From the NCBI GenBank assembly GCA_900618795.1, contig UYJD01000005.1:1406522-1470521 (forward strand): a stretch of 64,000 nt of DNA, in the 5' to 3' direction. Shown here in pieces: positions 1 to 9,081 of this stretch. A program made the position numbers and the translations under genes. Source of the DNA: Cyanodermella asteris. Its lineage: Eukaryota; Ascomycota; Lecanoromycetes; Ostropales; Stictidaceae. Every line of letters begins with the position of its first letter. Position 1 is the stretch's first letter. The notes under the pieces are model-generated. The model was given only the letters and a program-made list of their open reading frames with translations, searched no databases and was not told where the DNA came from.

Positions 1-1045
1 ATGGTTGCACGTATTGCACCATTTTCTCGTAGCTGGCGTCTTTTTTCCCGAAGGACGCGACAGTCTTGCGTGCAAACTCTTATGCTGAAGTAGTAGATGA
101 TAAGACGGAAAAAAGCCTGTCAGGTCCTGAAGCCATGAGATCCGGCTAAACGAAGCTTGAGCGATCAGGTATGATAGTGGGTCAGGTTCGCCATGGCTGG
201 TGGTGTTCAAATTGCTGGGCGAACGGGCTCTGTGGGCTCCCATGTCCACCGTCCGAATGGCGCCAAGACCCTGAGCAACAGCTTGTGAAGCCAACCGGTC
301 GGGTGTTGGCGCATCGAGTCGCGTGCAAGCTTTGGCCTGAAATTCACTTGTTCGGTGACAATCCAAGGTCTTGTTCAACAATGATTTTCGCTCGAGCAGA
401 CGTGTTGAGGTACTGCTGAGCACTGCGTCGCGAGTTGCGCACCTGCTTCAATGTCAAAACTTGCGCACCCCAACGGCCTAATTCATGTTGCTCTGCTATG
501 AACTTGACTTCATAATAGCTTCCTCCCTGGTCAGTAACTACGGGCTGCTTGCAAGCTTTCGTGATAACGCATAGTCTGGACTTGCGCATGTACACAGTAA
601 CCGACCCGTCGCCTTGATATGGGTGTGTGTTTCGTCTACTTTCAACCCATCATCAATGCCAAACAAAGTGACGAAGCTTTTCCGCAAGCCACAGATAGTA
701 AGGATAAGGACCAGCTGTGCAGATCGACATGCATCGCCATCCGACAGCCTTGGCGATGGTCTTGGACCAGCGCACAGAGCACTTCGTCTTTCTTTGTGGG
801 AGTTTTCTTCGAATCACAAGAGCTGTAGAGATAAGGAATGATGTGGGGTTGATAACGACGATCCGATGCCGCCAATTTCCAAAATAGTGTCGACCCTTCC
901 CAGTGCCAATACATATATCACAAATCTTGTAGTCTGTGGCTGTGAAACATGTGGAGGGGTGTTGCTGAAGGGCGCGACTGGCATAACATCGCCCGTTTCA
1001 AGTTGAAAGTCCGGGATTGTTTACCTTTGAACATCACCATTCAAG
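1..1045. other. Intergenic, no gene seen
   Basis: No reading frame longer than about 90 codons on either strand, and none resembles a known family. The right part is presumably the promoter and leader of the MFS transporter that starts at 1046. The left neighbour lies outside the window. Confidence 0.6.
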
Positions 1046-2569
1046 ATGGGACACGGAACCGATACAGCTACCTCAAAGCTTGCTCAGGACGCAGATGTCG
1101 TTTCATCACTCGAAAGGAGTATTGACGCCTACGGCTCTTCCCCGCTGCTCACAATCGACCGTCAAGCCGAGCGGCGTCTCGTACGCAAGTTCGACACCCG
1201 CATCCTGCCTGTCCTAATGGTCATGTACCTCTTCAATGCCCTCGACAAGAGCAATCTCGGCAATGCAAAGACAGCTCCCGACAACTCTGGTGGTAGCAAT
1301 GGTCTCCCGCACGACTTGCACTTCGGCCCGAGCCAGTACAATGAGATTCTTTCCATCTTTTTCATTCCCTACGTGCTCACAGCACCATTTCTGGGCATTG
1401 CTGGAAAGAAGTACGGGCCGAATCGCGTCTTGCCTTTGATGATGTTCACGTTCGGCTCACTCACCTTGCTAACGGTATCCGCCTTCAATTTCAGCGGTAT
1501 ATTCGCCATTCGATGGTTCCTGGGCATGTCGGAATCCGCATTCTTTCCACTGGTCATTTACTATCAGACGACGTTTTATCGAAGAGGCGAGCTCGCCAGA
1601 CGATTGGCAATCTTCTATGCAGGTCAGAGCATAGCCGGTGCATTCGGAGGCCTGCTCGCGTACGGAACGTTCAAAGTCAAGGTCGCTGGCTTGCCTTACT
1701 TATGGAGTCTTCTCTTCCTGATCGAAGGCAGTTGCACAGTCGCCATCTCGATCTTTGCCTTTTTCTACCTGCCCCAATCTGCAGCTACGGCTGGCTTCCT
1801 GAACGAAGAAGAGAAAAAACTGGCCTATGATAGGATGATTCTCGACTCGTCTTCGGAAGTGAACGAGAAGTTCGTGTTGAAAGATGCCTTGAAAATCCTC
1901 AAGGAACCCACCAGTTGGGTTATCATTGCTATTGAGATCTGCTTGGGCGTGCCGCTACAATCTGTACAGCTTTATTTGCCCCCTATTATCAAACGACTCG
2001 GCTACGATTCCGTCAAGACGAATCTGTACACCGTGGCCCCGAACGTGTCGGGAGCAGCCATGCTCTTGATCCTGGCGTTTGCATCCGACTATACGGGCCT
2101 GCGGTGGCCGTTCATCTCCCTTGGCTTCTTGTTCACTTTCATTGGATTCGTCATTTACGCGGCTATCGACATCAATAATCTCCCCGTCGCATACTTTGCG
2201 ACGTTCATGATGACGTGGGGCACCTCAGCACCGAGTGTTTTGTTGGATGTATGGTACAACAACAACATTGCTCATGAGGGCAGGCGGCTGCTTCTGACCT
2301 CGATCGGAGTCCCCCTGGCCAACTTGATGGGTGTTGTCAGCTCCAATATATTCTTGGACAGGGAGGCACCGGAGTATCTCACTGCGTTAATTACAACGGC
2401 TGCGTTCGGAGGAACAGGCTGTTTGTTGACGTTTCTGCTCGGAATGTGGATGCGATTCGACAACGCGAGGAGAGACCGTCGGATGGGACAAAAGATAAAG
2501 GCTCGAGATGTTCCTACGAATCTGCTTAGAGAGGGGCCAAAAACGATCAACTTCCGATGGTACTACTAG
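1046..2569 (+). CDS. MFS transporter, DAL5/TNA1-type (anion:cation symporter family)
   Basis: A single uninterrupted 507-aa frame. After a hydrophilic N-terminus (about 50 residues) come two blocks of about six hydrophobic segments separated by a charged central loop near residues 250-280. The first segment reads ILPVLMVMYLFNALDKSNLGNA; its D-K-S-N-x-G-N-A end is typical of the fungal allantoate/nicotinate/vitamin permease branch of the major facilitator superfamily. Length fits the family (about 480-530 aa). The substrate cannot be told from sequence; organic anions, nicotinate, ureides or amino-acid derivatives are usual for relatives. It acts in the plasma membrane. Its 3' end abuts the truncated end of a decayed P450 on the opposite strand, so the pair may be what remains of a small catabolic or secondary-metabolism cluster. 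No damage is visible in this gene. Confidence 0.9.
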   Translation: MGHGTDTATSKLAQDADVVSSLERSIDAYGSSPLLTIDRQAERRLVRKFDTRILPVLMVMYLFNALDKSNLGNAKTAPDNSGGSNGLPHDLHFGPSQYNEILSIFFIPYVLTAPFLGIAGKKYGPNRVLPLMMFTFGSLTLLTVSAFNFSGIFAIRWFLGMSESAFFPLVIYYQTTFYRRGELARRLAIFYAGQSIAGAFGGLLAYGTFKVKVAGLPYLWSLLFLIEGSCTVAISIFAFFYLPQSAATAGFLNEEEKKLAYDRMILDSSSEVNEKFVLKDALKILKEPTSWVIIAIEICLGVPLQSVQLYLPPIIKRLGYDSVKTNLYTVAPNVSGAAMLLILAFASDYTGLRWPFISLGFLFTFIGFVIYAAIDINNLPVAYFATFMMTWGTSAPSVLLDVWYNNNIAHEGRRLLLTSIGVPLANLMGVVSSNIFLDREAPEYLTALITTAAFGGTGCLLTFLLGMWMRFDNARRDRRMGQKIKARDVPTNLLREGPKTINFRWYY

Positions 2570-2599
2570 TCAGGCAGTCAGTAGTCTTCATCGGATCCG

Positions 2600-3964
2600 G
2601 TCGTTCCGGTGGACTCGTCTAGCGCTCTGGGTGGAACTCATTAGGAACGGCAAAGTTGGATATGCTATAATTTGCGGGGTACTGGCGAACAGCAAGGGTA
2701 GTCTGATAACAAACTGATCAGCAAACTTGTGACAAGGCGGAAATGTTCCTGACTTACTCCTTCAGCGAAGGATCGTCCACAGACAGCAATACTCCATACA
2801 GGTGCGTCGCGTACGAAGCCTGGCGGCGCAGGTGGATGGATACGAGGACCCTCTTCGATACAAGCCGCCATATAAGTGGACGTGTGAGTTTCTCCAACTC
2901 AGTATCTTCACCGCTTATAAGTTTCGTTCTGATTTCGTGCTTCAATCTCGCCAGTTCGTCCGGATCCAAAAACAGCCAGTACAGAAGTCCACTGAGCAGG
3001 GCGGTCGTGGTGTCGGTCCCAGCTTGCATAAGAGCATGCCATCTTCATGCATTGCCCAGCGCGACGGTAAACTCCCTTCTATTGCTTTCAAGACAAGACC
3101 CTAGATGTCCGGACGGTCAAGCTTTGTGTCCAATCGCTTATCGACTCGTTCGGCAGCAAATGCCCTGTGCTGGTCAATGCCGCGCTTCAAAATTGTGCCC
3201 TGATACGTGTGCTTGAACAAAAACTTGAAGGGGTGATAGCACTGTGCTATGTAGACTATGGTGAAGTCTTTCATGGAACTGACGATATCCTTGACCCACG
3301 GATTGTACTTGCCATCCTTGAGCATCCCAAGGTTCTGGCCGAATGCAAGATCTGCCATGATGTCGAATATGCAGAAATGCAACCACTGTACGATATCCTG
3401 AGATGATCCTTCTCGGAATTGAGTGGTCAGCTTCTCAATGAGTTCACGAACATGCTGTTTCAGCACAGGTTCCTGCTCTCTGATCGCTCTGTCCGAGAAG
3501 GCGTGCGCATAGAGCGCGCGCCGCTGACCGTGTTCTTCATTGCTTGGGATGAACTCTAACATGTCGTGGCCTTTGTGCGCTGCCTGTATGGCTCCCATCT
3601 TCACTGTAGAAGGCTTTGCTCCTGTGCGATGTCCATAGATGTCTCTCTATGCTTGAGGGTCGACAAAGCTGACTTCATCTGGTCTCAAGCGGACAACTGG
3701 CCCATATTGTTCATGTAGCCACTTCGAGTGGTAAAGCATCTGACCAGTAAGCGTGTAGGCCGTTTTGTAGAGGCCACTGGCGCCGGCAAGCTTCGGACCT
3801 GGAATGTCGCGAAGTGGATGAAAGAAGACATTGTAGGCCACTCTCCCGATTTCAACAATGGAGTTATAGGCAATGATCATCAAGAGCAAGTACAAGATTA
3901 CCGTCAGTGGTACAGTCTTGACAATCTCCTAGACAACGGCGATAATCTGGCTGTCGACCAACAT
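2600..3964 (-). pseudogene. Cytochrome P450 relic, 3' truncated, with several TAG stops
   Basis: Reading leftward from an ATG at 3964, pieces of a microsomal P450 follow in the right order. There is a membrane anchor (VILYLLLMIIAY), the proline hinge HPLRDIPGPKLAG, a C-helix region (ERMGQ-like EEHGQRRALYAHAFSD), the I-helix AGTDTT, the K-helix ExxR (EEGPRIHPPAPPG), and after an apparent intron (GTAAGT near 2752, ending TTATCAG) the stretch QYPANYSISNFAVPNEFHPER. Stops interrupt the frame at 3929-3931, 3647-3649, 3101-3103 and 2619-2621, all TAG. At 3647 and 2619 the family expects Trp, and at 3929 Gln is plausible. At least two frame changes lie near 3040-3070 and 2890. The haem-binding loop with its axial Cys is absent, because similarity ends just before the 3' end of the MFS gene. 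Not functional. Confidence 0.88.
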
Positions 3965-4518
3965 CTTGATATTGACCAGAATTGTACGATACTAAAATGG
4001 AGGCACGAGCAAAAGCCTTGGTGCGATGAGAGACGGATGATGTTTGTCGAACTTATAGCAGTGAAGGACCGAGTCAGAGAGGTAGGTGCGTTTGAGGAAG
4101 TAGGTGCCAACTCATGCTTGTACTCAGGACTTAACTCTTCTGGGCTCCGATCCCTACCTACCTAGGTGACGAACAGTACCCAGTTTAGCTGAGAGCTTCA
4201 TAAAGCCCGTCGGTCGATTCGATGTGGAGCTTACGCATGCAGTCCCCAGTGCCTGACAGCCCAGAAAGAACCGCCTTGCCCGCTGAGCGTTGTACAATAG
4301 CTTCTCGCGCGCAGGCAGCCTTTGCCGTCACAGACCGAGAGCGCCTGGCTGTGAGAGCGGACAGAGTCACGTGATTGAGGACTCCAAATTCGGGAAAGAC
4401 CTTGGCATCGGAGGAGCACCCCAGAACGACAATCTTTCCGCACCTTGAAGCTCAATTCCGCCGCAACAAAACCTTACACAACCACAGAGGCGACATCATC
4501 CCTCTCACACACTGCAAG
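3965..4518. other. Intergenic between the P450 relic and the bL27m gene
   Basis: No gene recognised. It holds the former P450 promoter on one side and the promoter and leader of the mitochondrial ribosomal protein gene on the other. An in-frame extension of the latter up to 4375 exists but looks like leader sequence. Confidence 0.55.
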
Positions 4519-5271
4519 ATGTCGTCCTCAACCTCATTGATTGGCCACATGAGCCGCCTGTCCTTGACTCGACCTACGCACTCCTTTTCCATCCAACAGA
4601 TTCGGCATGCCTCTCACGCCTCGCAAGGTGTCGCCAACGGCGCCAAACAGGGGCCCGGAAAACGTCTCGGCGCAAAGAAGGGCAACACGGAACTCGTCGT
4701 TCCCGGCAACATCATCTTCCGCCAACGTGGCTCGCACTGGTTTCCGGGCGAAAACTGCGTGATGGGCCGCGACCACACCATCTCCGCGCTGGTCAAAGGC
4801 TACGTCCGGTACTACCGCGACCCGTCGTGGCCGGAAAAGAAATTCGTTGGCGTGGTGATGAACCAGAATGAGCAGCTGCCGCGACGGAATGGGGTGCCGA
4901 GACGAAGGAGGCTAGGTATGGAGCCTCGCGAGATGCAGAATGAAATTGTGCAGGTGGCGGCGCAGGTCAAGGACACGAGGCCGATGGTGGAACAAGTCAA
5001 GGAGGCGGTGAGAATCGGCGTCGGGAGGAGGTTGAAGATGTCGGCTGAGCCGGATACGAAGATCAGACGGGGCTACCAGGTTAGGGAGAGTAACTGGAGT
5101 ATTGGTCGGACTGCAGAGCGCGAGGGCATCAAAGTACGAGAATTCAGGAAAAACGATCGCTGGGCGGCATGGAGAACAAGAGTGAGGAATGCTAAGATCA
5201 GAAAGGCGACGAGAGTGTCTATCCGGACGCCGCAAAAGGTGGCGCAGGCGCAGGGTAAGAGAGGACGATAG
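4519..5271 (+). CDS. MRP7: Mitochondrial large-subunit ribosomal protein bL27m
   Basis: 250 aa in one exon. The N-terminal 30 residues are rich in Ser, Arg and His without acidic residues (MSSSTSLIGHMSRLSLTRP), as in a mitochondrial presequence. Next comes the L27 core: GKRLGAKKGN, then VPGNIIFRQRGSHWFPGENC and the GRDHTISALVKGYVRYY strand region (about residues 50-105), which matches bacterial L27. In bacteria L27 reaches the peptidyl transferase centre. A long basic C-terminal extension of about 140 residues is normal in fungal mitoribosomes. I chose the ATG at 4519 because the targeting peptide begins there; an upstream in-frame start at 4375 would add 48 residues without presequence character. 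The gene converges with the nitronate monooxygenase gene downstream. Confidence 0.93.
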   Translation: MSSSTSLIGHMSRLSLTRPTHSFSIQQIRHASHASQGVANGAKQGPGKRLGAKKGNTELVVPGNIIFRQRGSHWFPGENCVMGRDHTISALVKGYVRYYRDPSWPEKKFVGVVMNQNEQLPRRNGVPRRRRLGMEPREMQNEIVQVAAQVKDTRPMVEQVKEAVRIGVGRRLKMSAEPDTKIRRGYQVRESNWSIGRTAEREGIKVREFRKNDRWAAWRTRVRNAKIRKATRVSIRTPQKVAQAQGKRGR

Positions 5272-5456
5272 GCGATATTGCATAATGACGGCAAAGACTG
5301 TATATCATCGGAGCTGCATATTCTGGACGCATGGTGACCGGATGGTCCAGTGATACTTGTCTACTTGTACAATATACACATCGGATGGAGAGCTTGGGAG
5401 TGTGGCAGGTCCTGTGAAGATCCACTTTCAGCTGTCTATGAATTCAAGCATTCTGC

Positions 5457-6446
5457 TCACATCTTCGCAGTTGGGACAAACAACGACTGAGCTCTGGACA
5501 GGGTCTCAAGAGCCTCCTTCTCGATCCTGTTGACCAGTGTATCACACGTAGGAATGTCGTGGATGAGACCAACAACCTGCCCAGCTGTCCAGACACCAGC
5601 CTCGACATCGCCATCGATAAAGACCTTCTTGCCGCGTTGGCCAGAGACGTACGGTTGGATCTCCTCAAACTTGCCAGTGCCCTCCCATTCGATCTTGCGC
5701 GCATCCCGTGCGACACTGTTGTTGTACAGGCGACTAGTGTTCCTAAACCGACGCATGACCAGCTGCGTATCCGTCTCTTTCGCCTTGACAATCTCCTCCT
5801 TGACGTTCTGGTGAGTTGGCGACTCGACCGTGCACATGAAGCGCGTTCCCATGTTGATACCCTCGGCCCCCAGGCTCAGCGCCGCGGCGAGTCCGTAACC
5901 ATCACAGAAGCCACCTGACGCAATGAACGGGACGCCCAGGCTCTGCCTCGCCCTGTTGAGCAAGATCAAATTCGTCACGTCCGTCTCGCCCACGTGCCCG
6001 GCGCACTCGAAGCCGTCGATGGACAAGAAATCGACACCGAGCTTGACGGCGCTCTGCGCATGTCGTATACTCGTGCATTTGTGCAAAATGGTGCAGCCCG
6101 CCGCCTTCAACATCTTGATGATGGGGCCTGGCGAGTTGCCTGCCGTCTCGACGATCTTGACGCCCTCATCAATTACCACTTGAGCGTAGCCGGGGTAGTC
6201 TGGTGGGTTGATGGAGGGAAGGAGAGTGATGTTCACGCCGAAGGGTTTGTCGGTCATCTTTCGGCATCGTCGGATTTCCTTGCGCAGGTCCTCGGGGGTG
6301 GGTTGCGTCAGAGCGGTTAATATGCCGAGACCGCCGGCATTGGAGACCGCGGAGGCTAGTTCGGCGTATCCGACCCATTGCATGCCGCCCTGAACGACCG
6401 GTATGCGGATGCCCAACTTGCGGGTGAGGGCGGTGTTGAAGGGCAT
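5457..6446 (-). CDS. Nitronate monooxygenase (2-nitropropane dioxygenase family)
   Basis: 329 aa, no intron. It is an FMN-dependent TIM-barrel enzyme that oxidises alkyl nitronates such as propionate 3-nitronate to carbonyl compounds and nitrite or nitrate. The start reads IRIPVVQGGMQWVGYAELASAVSNAGGLG, the classical N-terminal FMN-site motif of class I NMO. KPFGVNITLLPS follows, then a barrel strand VDFLSIDGFECAGHVGE with the conserved His of the active site region, then PFIASGGFCDGYGLAAALSLGAEGINMGTRFM, the phosphate-binding part. The length is usual. Possible roles are detoxification of nitro compounds, including plant 3-nitropropionate; this is inference from the family. It converges with the bL27m gene (185 bp between stops). 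Confidence 0.93.
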   Translation of the reverse strand: MPFNTALTRKLGIRIPVVQGGMQWVGYAELASAVSNAGGLGILTALTQPTPEDLRKEIRRCRKMTDKPFGVNITLLPSINPPDYPGYAQVVIDEGVKIVETAGNSPGPIIKMLKAAGCTILHKCTSIRHAQSAVKLGVDFLSIDGFECAGHVGETDVTNLILLNRARQSLGVPFIASGGFCDGYGLAAALSLGAEGINMGTRFMCTVESPTHQNVKEEIVKAKETDTQLVMRRFRNTSRLYNNSVARDARKIEWEGTGKFEEIQPYVSGQRGKKVFIDGDVEAGVWTAGQVVGLIHDIPTCDTLVNRIEKEALETLSRAQSLFVPTAKM

Positions 6447-6958
6447 GGTGATGGAAGAGGTCGTGAAAGTGGTGGTTTGAGGTGGTACGGAGGGCTATGA
6501 CACGGCAAAGCAGAAAAGACAATCGGGGAACAAGGGCGGTGATATGGTATGGCAAGCAGAAGGATTGTGTGTCGAGTTACGGGCGTAGATGCATTTATTG
6601 TCGTGCGCCGGAGAGACGGCTTCGGGACGGTTGCTCTGATCGTCTCGCCGGCCGTCATGCCCCCGCAAAGCCGCGGCTTTGTCGTGCCAAGCCGCAGCGG
6701 TTGATCTGCTGCTCGTGCGCTTTGTGGTCTAGCGCACTCTGCCGAGACGTCGTCACCTTCAATCCACTTCAATCCACTTCGGCTGCAGAGCGCCTTGGTG
6801 AGTAATCCCTGATGCTGGGATGCCGAAGCAGCATGCCTCTCGCACCGGCCTTCGGATTGCACACTTGGTTCCATATTTCCATTCAAATCAAGAACAATAA
6901 ATCGCGTACCTCGTCAATCGTACCATGCCGCAACGTCAAACACGTCGTCCAAGTTCTC
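6447..6958. other. Intergenic with a 10-bp tandem duplication
   Basis: Promoter region of the nitronate monooxygenase gene and 3' flank of the coiled-coil gene. The decamer AATCCACTTC occurs twice in tandem at 6761-6780. Nothing else recognised. Confidence 0.55.
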
Positions 6959-8464
6959 TCAGGCTCTTTTCGCAGTGCCGTCCTTGTTGAAGTACTTGTA
7001 CTTGAAGCCCATTCCGCGCTCTAGCTTCCCGTCTCCCCGAGACTTGTGGATCTCGCCGACCTCGTCCTTGCCCCATTGATACATGAGCACCCGCCCCATG
7101 CGCTCTTTGACCTCCTCCAGGGCGTCGACTTGCTCCGCTAGAGTGCCTACTTCTCGCTGCGACGCTTGGAGTACGTTCTCGGTCTCTCGAAGTCGGAGGC
7201 CAAGTTCGTCTCTTTCGTCCTTTGCCTCTTGCAATTCTGTCTTGAGTTTCGACTCCACCGTCTTGAGCTTGCGAATATATGCCTCTGCTCGATCCATGGG
7301 AGTCTCGCTGTCCGGCGTGGTAGGCCTTGTCTTCTGAGCTTCCGACCGTGCTTCCTTCCATCTTCGAAGCTCGGCTTGCAAAGACGCTTGAACCCGGACT
7401 TGTTCTCGAGCGTGCGCCTCCGCTCGCTGCTCCGCTTGCTTCGTTGTGAACGTTATCTCTTCAGCGTGTGTGCGGATCGCGGATCGAGCCTCCTTCAGTT
7501 GTGACTCCAGTCCATCAATCCTCACTTCAGCCCTACCCATGGCCGCCCGGAAATTTTCAATCTCCCCACGAGATAGGCTTTCTCCTGGAGACACCTCGTT
7601 TGCAGGCGTAGGTGGAGGTCGTTCAGATGCCGCCCGCTGCGCGGCCCAGACTGATTCTCTTTCCGCACTGTCCTTCTCGTGCTTCCTAGCAATGGCAAGC
7701 TGAGCTTTTAGTTCCTTCACCCGCTGCTTTTCAGCCTCATAGTCGCCTTTCGTAAACTCCAGCTGCCGTTCGACGCGTTGCCTATCCTTTATAGCTTTAT
7801 CAAGCTCATGCTGGGTCCTTTCAAGGTCATCCTCGAGTTCGTCAATTAGTGACTGATCATCCAGCTCATCTCTATGGTGATAGTCTTGCCGGTCCAGTTC
7901 CTGTTGCAACTCGTCAATCCTTGCCTTGCGCGACGCAGCCTCTTCCTGTGCTTTTCGCGTCTGGGCACTTTGGTCAGACAGTTCTTGCTCCAGTTCCTCG
8001 TTGCGAAGCCTGTGAACCTCGGCTTGCCGCTGCGCTGCCTCATTTTGCGGGCTTGTTTCCTGCAGATTTGCTTTCGCCTCGTCAAGTTCCTGTTGCAAAG
8101 GCTCTATCCGCGCCGCTTTCGAGGTCTGTTCAGAGAGATCCTTTCGTAGCCGCTCATTCTCTGCCACGAGGTGATTGTGCCGCTCAAGCGCAGCTTGAAG
8201 CTCGTCGCGTAGCGTTTGTAGGTCGTCTTGGCCGTCGGTGATGGATTCAATCTGCGCTTTAGTGGCTTCGCTCGGAATCATCGGCCCAGCTGATGCTGCT
8301 GCTGTGGTCCCGATCAGGAACACCGGTTCTCGCTCTCCATTCATGTACAAGGTGAGGTTATCGGTGAACGAAGAGGGCCCAACGGAGCTCGCGCGCGAGC
8401 TGCTGCCGGAGGACATTGTGATAGATTGTGCGGATAGCCGACCAGAGCGTGTTGAGCCATGCAT
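6959..8464 (-). CDS. Long coiled-coil protein of unknown function
   Basis: 501 aa from the ATG at 8464, or 485 aa from the second ATG at 8416 (MSSGSSSRASSVG), which is at least as likely. After a Ser-rich start and a short ordered-looking segment (NLTLYMNGEREPVFLIG), residues of about 90-460 are almost entirely heptad-like Glu/Gln/Leu/Lys/Arg coiled coil with no Pro or Gly breaks except near residue 300. The tail is different: RMGRVLMYQWGKDEVGEI followed by GFKYKYFNKDGTAKRA, rich in aromatic residues. Both ends look conserved in style and probably bind partners, while the rod is structural. I do not recognise a named family; cytoskeletal, spindle-pole, septal or Golgi-tether roles are all possible. 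No intron and no frame damage. Confidence 0.72.
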   Translation of the reverse strand: MHGSTRSGRLSAQSITMSSGSSSRASSVGPSSFTDNLTLYMNGEREPVFLIGTTAAASAGPMIPSEATKAQIESITDGQDDLQTLRDELQAALERHNHLVAENERLRKDLSEQTSKAARIEPLQQELDEAKANLQETSPQNEAAQRQAEVHRLRNEELEQELSDQSAQTRKAQEEAASRKARIDELQQELDRQDYHHRDELDDQSLIDELEDDLERTQHELDKAIKDRQRVERQLEFTKGDYEAEKQRVKELKAQLAIARKHEKDSAERESVWAAQRAASERPPPTPANEVSPGESLSRGEIENFRAAMGRAEVRIDGLESQLKEARSAIRTHAEEITFTTKQAEQRAEAHAREQVRVQASLQAELRRWKEARSEAQKTRPTTPDSETPMDRAEAYIRKLKTVESKLKTELQEAKDERDELGLRLRETENVLQASQREVGTLAEQVDALEEVKERMGRVLMYQWGKDEVGEIHKSRGDGKLERGMGFKYKYFNKDGTAKRA

Positions 8465-9081
8465 CTTGTGGTCTGAGGAAGCTCAAGCCGATCCCGGATG
8501 GTCGCGGGGGACGAGGGATTTACGCTCCTCAGCGGGTGACAATTGCAGCGCAGCGTACAACTTGAGATGATGTTGCGACTCTTGCCCAGCAGTAACAGGT
8601 CAGTTCAACATGAGGCGATGGCTTGCCTCGAAGAGCTGTGAAAAGTGATGTGAAGAGTCGCGAGTGCCTTCCGCGCGCGCGCAAATATGAAACAGTACAG
8701 ATTCCGACAATGCTTGAACGCCAGATCTGCGATTGCAAAGCACACACAACAAATGCAGTACTGTTTGTATGAAGTTGATTCTCGCTCGACTCTTGGCGTT
8801 GTATTCACGGATGCTGCCGCCGGCTCGGACCAAAACGCGCCGTGACGCGTCGACACGTGACTGCGTATTTCCAGCTCGGCCTGATCTCACTACCTTACGG
8901 TTCATGTTCATGATTAAGACAGAAGGCACAAGACCATCACAATGTTCAAAAGCGACGAGTGACAAGTTTCAATACGCGGCAAGCAAGACCTGCCGCTTTC
9001 AATGTGTTGTGTTCAAGTAGTCATCAAGTCATTCAACTATGAACCCCGCGAGACGGTTGCATGGACATCACCACCTGTGCC
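8465..9081. other. Intergenic, promoter of the coiled-coil gene
   Basis: No gene recognised. Contains a short alternating CG run (GCGCGCGCG near 8677-8687). LSG1 ends at 9082, so both flanking genes are transcribed leftward. Confidence 0.55.
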
